Shown piece by piece: positions 47,231 to 56,242 of a stretch of DNA of 64,000 nucleotides. A program made the position numbers and the translations under genes. The notes under the pieces are model-generated. The model searched no databases. It was given only the letters and a program-made list of their open reading frames with translations, and had not been told where the DNA came from. The first letter of the stretch is position 1. Each line of letters opens with the position of its first letter. Where the stretch lies: positions 10,194-74,193 of the forward strand of contig FR898651.1 of the NCBI GenBank assembly GCA_000437215.1, written 5' to 3'. Source of the DNA: Clostridium sp. CAG:440. GTDB lineage: Bacteria; Bacillota; Clostridia; TANB77; CAG-508.

Positions 47231-48028
47231 TTATTTCAAATACTTTATATCTGTATCATTTAAAATTTTCATTTGTGAAATAGCTATTTTATTTAATTTT
47301 TCAAGTCTTTCAGATTGTTTTAATCCTTCATTTATAAAAACAGAATTTAAATTTTCTAAATTTGCTAAACATATTAATTCATTCATTGTTGCATAATCTC
47401 TTATATTTCCATCTAAATTAGGATTTTTAGTACGCCATTCTTTTGCTGTCATACCAAATAAAGCCATATTTAATACATCAGCTTCTTCTGCATAAACAAA
47501 GTTTATTTGATTTTTAGTTAATTCTTTAGGTACTAAATTATTTTTAATAGCATCAGTATGTATTCTATAGTTAATTTTAGAAAGTTCTCTTTTGGCATTC
47601 CAACCTATTTGCTTTTGTTCTTCTGCTTTTAATCTTTCAAATTCTTTTATCAATAATAGTTTGAATTTTGGACTAATCCACATTCCAAATTCAAAAGCAA
47701 TATCTTTATGAGCATAAGTTCCACCATATCTTCCAGCTTTTGATATTATTCCAATCGCATTTGTTTTTTCTGTCCATTCTTTTACACTTATTTTATAACT
47801 ATTTAAACCTGCTTGACTTTTAATTATGGCGAATTCGCCATAATTAAAATTAGGATTATGAATTTCTTCCCAAATACCTAAAAACTCAATAGTATTTCTA
47901 TTCCTTAGCCAGTCTGAAACAAAGAAATCTCCATCTTTTGATTTTAACATATCAGTAATTGATATATAATCTTCATCATCAATTTTTATATAAGTAATCT
48001 TTTGATTTAAAACATTTAATTCTGGCAT
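47231..48028 (-). CDS. KilA-N domain DNA-binding protein
   Basis: 265 aa. It has YIKIDDEDYISITDMLKSKD, VSDWLRNRNTIEFLGIWE and GGTYAHKDIAFEFGMWISP, then KFKLLLIKEFERLKAEE, all typical of KilA-N proteins found in phages and bacterial accessory regions. The C-terminal half (about 150-265) is helical. It has a GGAGG site upstream and a 167-base gap from the next gene. Likely DNA binding; the biological role of bacterial copies is unclear. Confidence 0.85.
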   Translation of the reverse strand: MPELNVLNQKITYIKIDDEDYISITDMLKSKDGDFFVSDWLRNRNTIEFLGIWEEIHNPNFNYGEFAIIKSQAGLNSYKISVKEWTEKTNAIGIISKAGRYGGTYAHKDIAFEFGMWISPKFKLLLIKEFERLKAEEQKQIGWNAKRELSKINYRIHTDAIKNNLVPKELTKNQINFVYAEEADVLNMALFGMTAKEWRTKNPNLDGNIRDYATMNELICLANLENLNSVFINEGLKQSERLEKLNKIAISQMKILNDTDIKYLK

Positions 48029-48195
48029 ATCTTGACCTCCTTTTTTTTATGGTATAACGATTTATTCCAGTTATTATACCAAACAAAAGTTTTAAATTCA
48101 ATATTTATTAAAAAAATTGTAAAAATATTCTATAATATTGTAAATAACTTATGAAAAATCAGATAAATCTACACTTTCACTTTGATAAAATATAC

Positions 48196-49662
48196 TTAAT
48201 TTTTTTTCAAAAGTCCAACCTTAACTAGTTCATCAGTAATTTCTCTTATGCTGTTAATAATATTCTTTTTGAAAGAATATACATTATCATTTTTTAGTAT
48301 AGAATTAGTCTTAGAATTTGATAGAGCATAGTCATATGGTGACTTTGTTTTTATTTGCTTTTTTAATGCTTTTATAATATCTGTATTAGTAAAAACATAT
48401 CTCTCTATATCATATAAATTACATATTTTAATATGATTTATAATCCAATTATACAAATCACCACTTGTGTCTATATTTAATTTTTTTGCTACATCTTTAT
48501 ATATAAGCTCCCTTCTAATATAGGATTCTTCTAATAGTACTACTATTCCAAAACAATTGTTATAATCAAATATAACTTCCTTATCGTTCTCAAAAAAATT
48601 ATAAATATTTTTAAAATCTAAACGTACTTGTTTATATAATTGAAGTACATAATTGCTAATTTTATCTATTTCTTGTTTGATATAATTTTCATCTAAACAT
48701 CTTGTTTTAGCATAAGGAACTGTAGATTTGCATTCAAAAAAAATATAATTATCATTTTTCCTACACATTACATCAGAGGTTTTTAAAGCATTATGTTTCT
48801 TTTTATAACATTGCTCTTTCATGACTTCGTCAAACAAAAAAGATTTATTTAGTACTTCAAATAGATAATCTTCTAATACATTCTTTCCAAATAAACTTCT
48901 AAGCTCTGAATTAGAATCTGTTAATCTATATAAAAGTGAATCTGTTATAGCTCTTGGAATACAATGAGGTAATGGTAAATTGACTATTCCATTATATTCT
49001 ATGAATGGATAAACGTATGAAGGTCTAACACAATATAAATAATCGTGTATGCTATCAGAAAATTTATCTATTTCTTTTTGAAAAGCTTCTCTAGAAAGTC
49101 TTAGTAAACTTGTTGCTTTTGAATATTTTAAAATAATATATCTTAATATTTGAGGGTCTAAATTAACTTTTAATGAACAAAAGAAACTTAAAATAGACCC
49201 TAATTCTAAAAAAGAATTATAATCAACATTAAATTTTTTATAAAATTCTTTTTTCATATCAATTTTATCTGAAACATATGTAAAAAAATAATTATATCTA
49301 TAATATTTATATATATTGTAAGTTTGAATATCAAATTGTGTAGAACCAAGTGCAATTAACAAAAAGTCAGCAAATTCAATTGTTCCAATTTTATTAACCA
49401 AAGTAGGATGTTGATGCTCCTTTATACAATTAATCATTTCAATAAATTTATTTATATTTTTACCTTTAAAATCATTATCGTTATATTCATCTGCTTTGAC
49501 TGCAAATAATAAGAAAGTTTCAAGTTCCCACGCCATTGGTTGTCCTGAAGTTAATTCTATCCCATTAATATTCATAATTTGCTTTGAATAATATTGTAAA
49601 ACTCTCATTTTTTCAATAAAAGAATATCTTTTTAAAATAACAGGTAATCTTTCATAATCCAT
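48196..49662 (-). CDS. Unknown protein with a candidate PD-(D/E)XK nuclease motif
   Basis: 488 aa, soluble, AT-rich, no signal peptide. The only enzyme-like motif is in the middle (about residues 300-317): DVMCRKNDNYIFFECKS, with D then E-x-K, as in PD-(D/E)XK nucleases. The N-terminal half is helical and unlike anything I recognise. It sits in the tRNA-Thr island next to a KilA-N gene, where defence nucleases are common. No methylase or helicase partner is nearby. The nuclease assignment is inference from one motif. Confidence 0.6.
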   Translation of the reverse strand: MDYERLPVILKRYSFIEKMRVLQYYSKQIMNINGIELTSGQPMAWELETFLLFAVKADEYNDNDFKGKNINKFIEMINCIKEHQHPTLVNKIGTIEFADFLLIALGSTQFDIQTYNIYKYYRYNYFFTYVSDKIDMKKEFYKKFNVDYNSFLELGSILSFFCSLKVNLDPQILRYIILKYSKATSLLRLSREAFQKEIDKFSDSIHDYLYCVRPSYVYPFIEYNGIVNLPLPHCIPRAITDSLLYRLTDSNSELRSLFGKNVLEDYLFEVLNKSFLFDEVMKEQCYKKKHNALKTSDVMCRKNDNYIFFECKSTVPYAKTRCLDENYIKQEIDKISNYVLQLYKQVRLDFKNIYNFFENDKEVIFDYNNCFGIVVLLEESYIRRELIYKDVAKKLNIDTSGDLYNWIINHIKICNLYDIERYVFTNTDIIKALKKQIKTKSPYDYALSNSKTNSILKNDNVYSFKKNIINSIREITDELVKVGLLKKN

Positions 49663-50066
49663 ATATTATAATCTCCTATACTATTTTCTATATTTTACCA
49701 TAATTTTATAAAATATTTAGAAAAATCAAAAAAAAATTCTTTTCTATTGATAAAAGTTGAAAACTATGTTAAATTATAATCATATAAATCGAATTATATA
49801 AAAAAGAGCATTACTATTTGCAGATATATTTTTTCGCATACCTGCTCCGTAATCGCTCCAATGATAATAAAGGGATACAACGATTTGCTTGTATCCCTTT
49901 ATTACGATTTGACGTAATTTTGACGTAATTTGGTGGTAATATATTTATTGGAAATAACATTATAAAGTTCTTTACCAAAATTTAAAAAAGTAAAAAATAT
50001 ATTTATATATAGTAATTTTTTGTCGTTTATAGTATAATTTTGCTGAATGTAAAAGGGGACGAAGCA
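49663..50066. other. Intergenic segment with hairpin and short tandem repeat
   Basis: 404 bases without a gene I can support. It holds a perfect 12-bp hairpin, AAAGGGATACAA (49869-49880) with TTGTATCCCTTT (49889-49900), probably a terminator. After it, TTGACGTAAT occurs twice at 11-base spacing (49909 and 49920). The block at about 49820-49930 is richer in GC than its surroundings and may be the edge of a lost mobile element. Confidence 0.5.
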
Positions 50067-51290
50067 ATGAAAGAATTTATATCAATTTTAGTAAGTTTTA
50101 TATTTATGAGTATAGCTGATAGTATTGATTCAGCTTTTAATAATTTAATTAGTGTTGACGCTATAATAGTAACTGGAAGTTTCTTATTAATAGATTCAAT
50201 ATTTAAATCGTTTGGAGAAATAGGTACATATACTTATAGGACAATAAGAAAGAATGAATGGCAATATTTATGGTTTAATATCATATTTGGATTGCTAATG
50301 GGAGTTATTGTTTTTATTTCTAAAAGTATGATAGTAAATATATTTAATTTAAGCCAAATACAAAGAGAAATGTTACATATATTATTAAATTTTTATACAG
50401 TATATGTAATATTTGGAAGGCTAGCAAATGGAATATTTGAGTTAATAAGACTTAAAGGAATGTTAAAATTATACAGAAAAAGTTTAATTGTTTATTATAT
50501 ATCTTTAATAGGATTAGACGCTATGGCATATATATTTACGAGAGATTTAAAACTATTATTTATTGCAACCATAGTGTCTTGGTGCATTTCAATTGTATAT
50601 ATGCTATATAAGCTAAATTTAAAATTTGAATTTCCAAGTAAGGAGTCTTTAAAAAATGTAATTAAATATGGCTTGGCATATGCTTCAGAAAGAGTATTAT
50701 CTAGAATATTCTTATTATTATATGGAGTAATTGCAAGTTATATGGGAACTGAAAAATACGGAATACACACTATTTGCTATTCTGTATGTTTGACCTTAGA
50801 AATAATCACAAATGCATATCAGGCAACTTTAATGATTAAGGTTCCTGAGGGTAAAACATATGAAGAACAATATAGCAATTGTATGAATATGAAGAAAAGT
50901 TGCTTTCCATTAATTATCATATTAAATTTTGTATTTGCGTTTATTTATTTATTAATATCACATGGAAGTTTACCATTATATAGATGTTTTCCATATATTA
51001 TATTTTACTCAATTGCTATATTGGGTCTATATCCATATGAAACATATAAAACATTATGTATTACTCAAGGAAAGTCATATATATTACTGATAGGATCTAC
51101 TATTGGAGTTATAATAAGATTTCTAATATGTCTATTATTTATAAATACTTCTTTTTCATTATATATTTTTGGTATAGTAAATCTTATTGATTTCTATTCT
51201 AGAAGTATAATTTATAGATTAGCTTTATCTAAGATATATAGAAAAAAAGACATAGAGGAGAAGCAAGATAAAAAAATAAATGTATTATAA
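50067..51290 (+). CDS. MATE-like multi-spanning transporter
   Basis: 407 aa from the ATG at 50067, preceded by AAGGGGA; an ATG 27 bases earlier has no ribosome site. About 12 hydrophobic segments. The layout and SIADSIDSAFNNLISVDAII followed by FLLIDSIFKSFGEIG resemble MATE/polysaccharide-type exporters, though diverged. It lies in the accessory island, convergent with the MFS-like gene. Substrate unknown. Confidence 0.65.
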   Translation: MKEFISILVSFIFMSIADSIDSAFNNLISVDAIIVTGSFLLIDSIFKSFGEIGTYTYRTIRKNEWQYLWFNIIFGLLMGVIVFISKSMIVNIFNLSQIQREMLHILLNFYTVYVIFGRLANGIFELIRLKGMLKLYRKSLIVYYISLIGLDAMAYIFTRDLKLLFIATIVSWCISIVYMLYKLNLKFEFPSKESLKNVIKYGLAYASERVLSRIFLLLYGVIASYMGTEKYGIHTICYSVCLTLEIITNAYQATLMIKVPEGKTYEEQYSNCMNMKKSCFPLIIILNFVFAFIYLLISHGSLPLYRCFPYIIFYSIAILGLYPYETYKTLCITQGKSYILLIGSTIGVIIRFLICLLFINTSFSLYIFGIVNLIDFYSRSIIYRLALSKIYRKKDIEEKQDKKINVL

Positions 51291-51300
51291 TAAATAAAAG

Positions 51301-51340
51301 TTAATATCCTCACAAGCTAAAAGCATTGTGAGGATATTAA
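51301..51340. terminator. Bidirectional terminator
   Basis: TTAATATCCTCACAA and TTGTGAGGATATTAA form a perfect 15-bp stem with a 10-base loop, between convergent transporter genes. Confidence 0.85.
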
Positions 51341-51366
51341 TATAATGACTAAAAAATAAAATAATA

Positions 51367-52530
51367 CTATTTTAAATAATTTTTACAATACTTATTATAA
51401 ACAATCATTTGAAGGATGATACTAAACGATAAAATTGCAGCAACTATTCTTAAGTTGTTTATATTAAAAGCATATACAACAGGAATTAGTAATATTAATT
51501 CGCTAAAAGCTTTACCAAATCCATGAATTACTTCACTAAGGTATGTATATTCAAGTTGGTAAGTTGTTAATGTTTGATTAGAACTTATATTAAATACAGC
51601 AGTATCAACTAATATTTGAGTTATTTTATATGCTATATTAAATACTATGTTATAAATAATAAACATTGTAAAAGAATTGGTGAAGATAATTGGAATCGTT
51701 ACTATTAATATTGATAAAGCAGATATAAGAAAAGCTTTCTTATTAGATTCTTCTTTTAGATATTTTTTTACTAACAAGGATGTAATAAGCCCAAGTAAAC
51801 CAAATAGTGCATTCAAATTTCCTAAACTAGATTCCGAACCTAAAGTCAAAAATATAATAAATGTAACAGTTGTATCTAATCCGCCTCTAAATCCCATTCC
51901 TTCTAAAAAAACAATTTTATAAATTTCTTTAGCTTGTTTATCCTTAAAAGCATATTTCATATTTGAAATTTTTATAGGATTAATATTAAATGTATATTTA
52001 TCAAAATAAAATGAAGTGATAACAGCAATAAGAACAAGTGTAATTATTATAACAAATAATACAGAATAAGAAGCATTTACAATTATATATCCCATTCCAA
52101 TTGTTGATATAATAGAAATAAGGCTTGTAACCATGCTGTTATATGAAAATATCTTTTTAAATTGTGAATCATTTTTAAAATTATACAAAATCATTTTATA
52201 TGCTGACCAATATAACAAACTAGTTGCACAATCGAGTACGGCAAATAGATAGATATAATCTTTTACATTGTTTCCTAAAAGTAATAAAACAAATAAACAA
52301 AAACCATTTGAAAATAAGCCTATACGATAAAATTTCAAAACATTGTTTTTATTTAGAAATTTTAGTGACAAAAATGAAAATATAGCATTTAGTGAGTATT
52401 TTAATGTGTAATATAATACAACACTGATAAAATTGCCATCTGTAATCTTTAAAAAATATATTGCTAAAAATAATGATGTAAATTTGCTTACAATACTATT
52501 TATAGAATGTGTGAATACAATTTTTTTCAT
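51367..52530 (-). CDS. MFS-like transporter
   Basis: 387 aa with about 12 hydrophobic segments, the size of a compact MFS protein. SINSIVSKFTSLFLAIYFLK is at the N-terminus, and EGMGFRGGLDTTVTFIIFL opens the second half. No specific substrate motif. It faces the MATE-like gene across a shared terminator. Codon use is AT-rich like its neighbours. Confidence 0.7.
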   Translation of the reverse strand: MKKIVFTHSINSIVSKFTSLFLAIYFLKITDGNFISVVLYYTLKYSLNAIFSFLSLKFLNKNNVLKFYRIGLFSNGFCLFVLLLLGNNVKDYIYLFAVLDCATSLLYWSAYKMILYNFKNDSQFKKIFSYNSMVTSLISIISTIGMGYIIVNASYSVLFVIIITLVLIAVITSFYFDKYTFNINPIKISNMKYAFKDKQAKEIYKIVFLEGMGFRGGLDTTVTFIIFLTLGSESSLGNLNALFGLLGLITSLLVKKYLKEESNKKAFLISALSILIVTIPIIFTNSFTMFIIYNIVFNIAYKITQILVDTAVFNISSNQTLTTYQLEYTYLSEVIHGFGKAFSELILLIPVVYAFNINNLRIVAAILSFSIILQMIVYNKYCKNYLK

Positions 52531-52666
52531 ATCTTAACTCCTTATGTTTTTGCAATAATTTATATTTAAATTTCTAATTATTTAAATTATACACCAAATT
52601 ATAAAAAATTCATATACTCCCTTGAAAATATATAATAAAATGATATAAGTGATTTATCAGAGAGAT

Positions 52667-53042
52667 TTAATCAATTATTATAGTCTTAATTTCGCATACG
52701 TGTATAGTTAAGGCACCATTTGAAATCAACTTACGGACTTGAAAGTTTGCTGGAAACAAATCATACAAATTATATCTTAGTAAATTATCAAAGTACTCTT
52801 TTAATTTATATACTTCTTTTATATGATAATGCGTATTTTTATGTACTTGGTAGCTTAATCTTTTATCTACTGTATATATTTTATCAGTACACATCAAATC
52901 ACATAAATTAATTATTTTTTCATAAATTTTTTATATATTCTTTTATAAACTCGTAGTTTTGACTACTTGAATCAGTATAATCTCTATCATTTGCTAAACA
53001 GTTGATATCATTTATCACTTGAAGTTTTAACAATATTTTCAT
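52667..53042 (-). pseudogene. Small gene interrupted at TGA codon 41 (broken or recoded)
   Basis: From the ATG at 53042, nine bases below the stop of the GNAT-like gene, a frame reads MKILLKLQVINDINCLAND and on to YEFIKEYIKNL, then TGA (52922-52920). One base downstream the frame continues EKIINLCDLMCTDKIYTVDK to a stop at 52667, giving about 124 residues. No family recognised. This is a +1 break but not at CGG; the TGA context (tta TGA a) resembles neither the CGG sites nor the prfB site. Decay is the simpler reading. Confidence 0.45.
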
Positions 53043-53051
53043 TTTACAAAT

Positions 53052-53738
53052 CTAAGCCTTTTTACTTGTTAATTTCATATTTATCTTCTCTGTTTTCAAA
53101 TCATATTCTTTTATATATGAAGGAAAAATCTTAAGCCACTTATCCATATCATTTTTATCATTAAAACTATAAATTGTATATCCTTCATTTGTTTTTGTTA
53201 CTTCTTTTAAATCTAAAAATCCTTTAATAAACTTACTTCCATCAGAAGTTATAGCTTCTGCACACATATTTTTAAATACTATTCCTCTTTCTTGCAATGA
53301 ATTTATTTTAGAGATAAGTCCCTTTAAAAGATTACTTAAAACTCTTCTATCATTTCTATATTTTAAATCTATCGCTATTGCGGAAAATAATAGATAACAC
53401 TCCATTTCATCTTCATAATTAATTAGATTAACTTCATCTATATCTGTATCTTCAAGTTTATTTGTAATAAAATTTTCATATTGTTTTTTGGTAAGCGGAA
53501 GAAGTGTTATTTCTCCTACCACACTACAAGTATTTTTATCTTTAACAAATATATGTATGTCCTTATTCTTCCTGTCCCAATTAATTACCTGACTAACTGG
53601 TGAAATCATTTTAGGATTAAAATATTGTGATTCAATTTTCCATACGTCATTAAAATCATTTTTTGTGTGATTATACTGTTCTATAATATATTTTTCATTC
53701 ATATTTACAGTCCTTTGTTTAATAAATTCATTACCCAT
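53052..53738 (-). CDS. GNAT-like acetyltransferase
   Basis: 228 aa. SVVGEITLLPLTKKQYENFI, CYLLFSAIAIDLKYRNDRRV with the acetyl-CoA-binding region, then RGIVFKNMCAEAITSDGSKF suggest a GNAT fold, as in other orphan acetyltransferases. AGGAGG precedes the ATG at 53738. It forms a small unit with the broken gene downstream. Substrate unknown. Confidence 0.55.
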   Translation of the reverse strand: MGNEFIKQRTVNMNEKYIIEQYNHTKNDFNDVWKIESQYFNPKMISPVSQVINWDRKNKDIHIFVKDKNTCSVVGEITLLPLTKKQYENFITNKLEDTDIDEVNLINYEDEMECYLLFSAIAIDLKYRNDRRVLSNLLKGLISKINSLQERGIVFKNMCAEAITSDGSKFIKGFLDLKEVTKTNEGYTIYSFNDKNDMDKWLKIFPSYIKEYDLKTEKINMKLTSKKA

Positions 53739-54070
53739 AACTTACCTCCTAATGTTAAATTTTTATAACAAAATTATACTATAAATTCTTAAAAATTCAT
53801 ATAATCCGATTGAAATCCCCTGAAATTTTATATATAATTATATGCAGAAAGAGAACTTAGTTTGTAACTTGTTGTTTACTCGCTCCATTTGAAATTAACT
53901 TATGAACTTAATTGTTTGTAAGTTTTTATTTTATATAAATGATTTTAAAAAAAGAAGAAAAAATTATCAAAATAATTTAATCCTCTTTTTATATTTGGAA
54001 TGAAATTTATGTCTAGGCATCACTGAATTTATGCTTCTGTATAAATTCTAATATTAGAATTCCAATACCA
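53739..54070. other. Intergenic segment with a degenerate gene end
   Basis: 332 bases. On the minus strand around 53900 the frame VHKLISNGASKQQVTN then stop resembles VRKLISNGAL within the broken gene at 52667, so it is probably the leftover tail of a related gene. Nothing else is recognisable. Confidence 0.45.
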
Positions 54071-54215
54071 TTAATCAAAGAAAGTTTTTATAAATTTTTC
54101 AAAGAATAAGATGTCATTCATTTCTTCAGGATGCCATTGAACAGCAATAATATTTCCCTTTTCAATTGCCTCAATTGTTCCATCATCAGATTTTGCAGAA
54201 ATTATAAATTGATTT

Positions 54216-54519
54216 GCAACATCTTTTATAGACTGTTTATGGTATGAATTAACATTAATATTTTCTTTGTATACTGAATTTAAAAAAGTACCATCTTTAA
54301 CATATATTTTATGTAATTTATCTTTTAAATCGTGATTTTCAATTTTTTGATTTAAACTACCACCGAAGCAACATCTTTTATAGACTGTTTGTGATATGAA
54401 TTAACATTAGCATTTTCTTTGTATACTGAATTTAAAAAACTACCATCTTTAATATGTATTTTATGTAATTTATTTTTTAAATCGTGATTTTCAATTTTTT
54501 GATTTAAACTACCACCGAA
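54216..54519. repeat. Tandem duplication, 152-base unit (C-terminal part of the C26 gene)
   Basis: Units 54216-54367 and 54368-54519 are about 90 percent or more identical by eye; 152 is not a multiple of three, so the junction breaks the frame. Confidence 0.85.
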
Positions 54520-54763
54520 ATATACATTTATTGACTGAAGCCCCCCGCAAATACCTAAGATTGGCTTGTTAGCATTAGAAAATAATTTAATTGCCTCTTT
54601 ATCTAATTTGAATTCGTCTATATCATAATTTTTATTTGGAAAATATACATTTATTGACTGAAGACCTCCGCAAATTCCTAAGATTGGCTTGTTGGCATTA
54701 GAAAATAATTTAATTGCTTCTTTATCTAATTTGAATTCGTCTATATCATAATTTTTATTTGGA
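54518..54763. repeat. Tandem duplication, 123-base unit (nucleophile region of the C26 gene)
   Basis: Units 54518-54640 and 54641-54763 encode the same 41 residues with only silent-type differences, so the active-site region GICGGLQ occurs twice in frame. Confidence 0.9.
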
Positions 54764-54860
54764 ACAGGATTTTCGTTATAATAATGTGGTGGAATATCAA
54801 TACAACTTCCTGTTATAATAAGTCCATCGCATATATTACAAACTTTTTCTAAGTTTGTAG

Positions 54861-55134
54861 TAGAAATAATAGGGAACAATAATATACCTAATTCATCAAA
54901 TATTTTTTTATAATACTCTGTTAAATAATATCTATTATTAAATGGCGCTCTCTCTTTTATATCTTCGATTCTTTCAATTATTGCTAATATCATTTACTAG
55001 AAATAATAGGGAACAATAATATATCTAATTCATCAAATATTTTTTTAAAATGTTCCGATAAATAATATCTATTATTAAATGGTGCTTCATCTTTTATATT
55101 TTCAATTCTTTCAATTATTGCTAATATTAAAAAA
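54861..55134. repeat. Tandem duplication, 137-base unit (N-terminal part of the C26 gene)
   Basis: Units 54861-54997 and 54998-55134 encode related N-termini (FKKIFDELDILLFPIIS versus YKKIFDELGILLFPIIS); the out-of-phase junction ends the upstream copy. Confidence 0.85.
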
Positions 55135-55325
55135 ATGTTGATAAACTAATTTTTCTTCCACATTTATTCCCCTCCTTTCTTTAGGAAAATATTATTATAT
55201 CTAAATAAAAAAATAAATAGTAAGTATAAAATCTCCAAAAAATTTTTGTTATATCAAGACAAATAAATAAAAATATGATATACTATAAAAAGTTTAAATA
55301 AAAAAGAAAAAAACAAGGAGGAAAC

Positions 55326-56231
55326 ATGGGATTTTTTGATAAGCTAAAAGAAGGATTAAACAAAACAAAAAAATCATTTGATGAAAAAATAAATAATGTA
55401 TTTTCTGCATTTAGAAAAGTAGATGAAGAGTTTTTAGACGAATTAGAAGAAGCTTTAATAATGTCAGACATAGGAATGGAAACATCAGTAAAAATAATAG
55501 AAAATTTAAGACAAAGAATAAAAAAAGAAAAAATAGAAGAACCAGAACAAGTAAAACAAGCACTAAGAGAAGAAATGAAAAAAATACTAGATATAGCAGA
55601 TATTAAATTAAAACTAGACACAAAACCATCAGTAATACTAGTAGTAGGGGTAAATGGAGTAGGAAAGACAACATCAATCGGAAAAATAGCAAATAACCTA
55701 GTAAAACAAGGTAAAAAAGTGGTAATAGCAGCAGCAGATACTTTTAGAGCAGCAGCAGTAGAACAACTAGAAATATGGGCCAAAAGGTCAAACTCAGAAA
55801 TAGTAAAAAAACAAGAAGGAGTAGATCCAGCATCTGTTGTATATGATGCAATTAAACTTGCTAAAACAAATAATGCAGATGTTTTAATAGTAGACACAGC
55901 TGGAAGATTACACAATAAAAAATACTTAATGGATGAATTAAACAAAATACAAAAAGTAATAAATAAAGAAATGCCAGAATCAGACAAAGAGGTATTATTA
56001 GTAATAGATGGAACAACAGGACAAAATGCAATACAACAAGTAAAGGCATTTAAGCAAGAAGCTGATATTACAGGGTTAGTACTTACAAAATTAGATGGAA
56101 CAGCAAAAGGTGGAGTTGTAATAGGAATAGTAGAAGAAAATAAAATACCTGTAAAATTTATAGGAATTGGTGAACAAATAGATGATATGGAAATATTTAA
56201 TTCTGAAGATTTTGTAAAGGCAATAATTTAG
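55326..56231 (+). CDS. ftsY: Signal recognition particle receptor FtsY
   Basis: 301 aa, the usual length without a long acidic N-domain extension. MGFFDKLKEGLNKTKKSFDE at the start, the N domain, then the SRP GTPase: VVGVNGVGKTTSIGKIA, AAADTFRAAAVEQLE, VDTAGRLHNKKYLMDEL and LTKLDGTAKGGVVI. It receives SRP-ribosome complexes at the membrane. GGAGG before the ATG. UPF0182 follows after 11 bases. This is the first core gene after the island. Confidence 0.96.
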   Translation: MGFFDKLKEGLNKTKKSFDEKINNVFSAFRKVDEEFLDELEEALIMSDIGMETSVKIIENLRQRIKKEKIEEPEQVKQALREEMKKILDIADIKLKLDTKPSVILVVGVNGVGKTTSIGKIANNLVKQGKKVVIAAADTFRAAAVEQLEIWAKRSNSEIVKKQEGVDPASVVYDAIKLAKTNNADVLIVDTAGRLHNKKYLMDELNKIQKVINKEMPESDKEVLLVIDGTTGQNAIQQVKAFKQEADITGLVLTKLDGTAKGGVVIGIVEENKIPVKFIGIGEQIDDMEIFNSEDFVKAII

Positions 56232-56242
56232 GAGGAAAAATA

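Larger units (their letters stand above)
54071..55163 (-). pseudogene. Class I glutamine amidotransferase (peptidase C26, PuuD-like), scrambled by three internal duplications
   Basis: Minus-strand pieces carry the C26 motifs: nucleophile region ILGICGGLQSINVYFGGSLN and, near the end, IIAVQWHPEEMND. The family removes gamma-glutamyl groups from amines. The gene is not intact: the best start (55163, GGAGG upstream) meets TAG after five codons, and the N-terminal, middle and C-terminal thirds are each present twice in a row (units of 137, 123 and 152 bases). The 123-base unit is in phase, the other two are not. An open frame spans only 54352-54993. Real decay or two strain alleles interleaved by assembly are both possible. 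Confidence 0.7.

Noticed and set aside
49909..49929. The TTGACGTAAT pair as an attachment site or CRISPR-like repeat
   Set aside because: Only two copies at 11-base spacing, with no integrase, no cas genes and no matching copy seen elsewhere.
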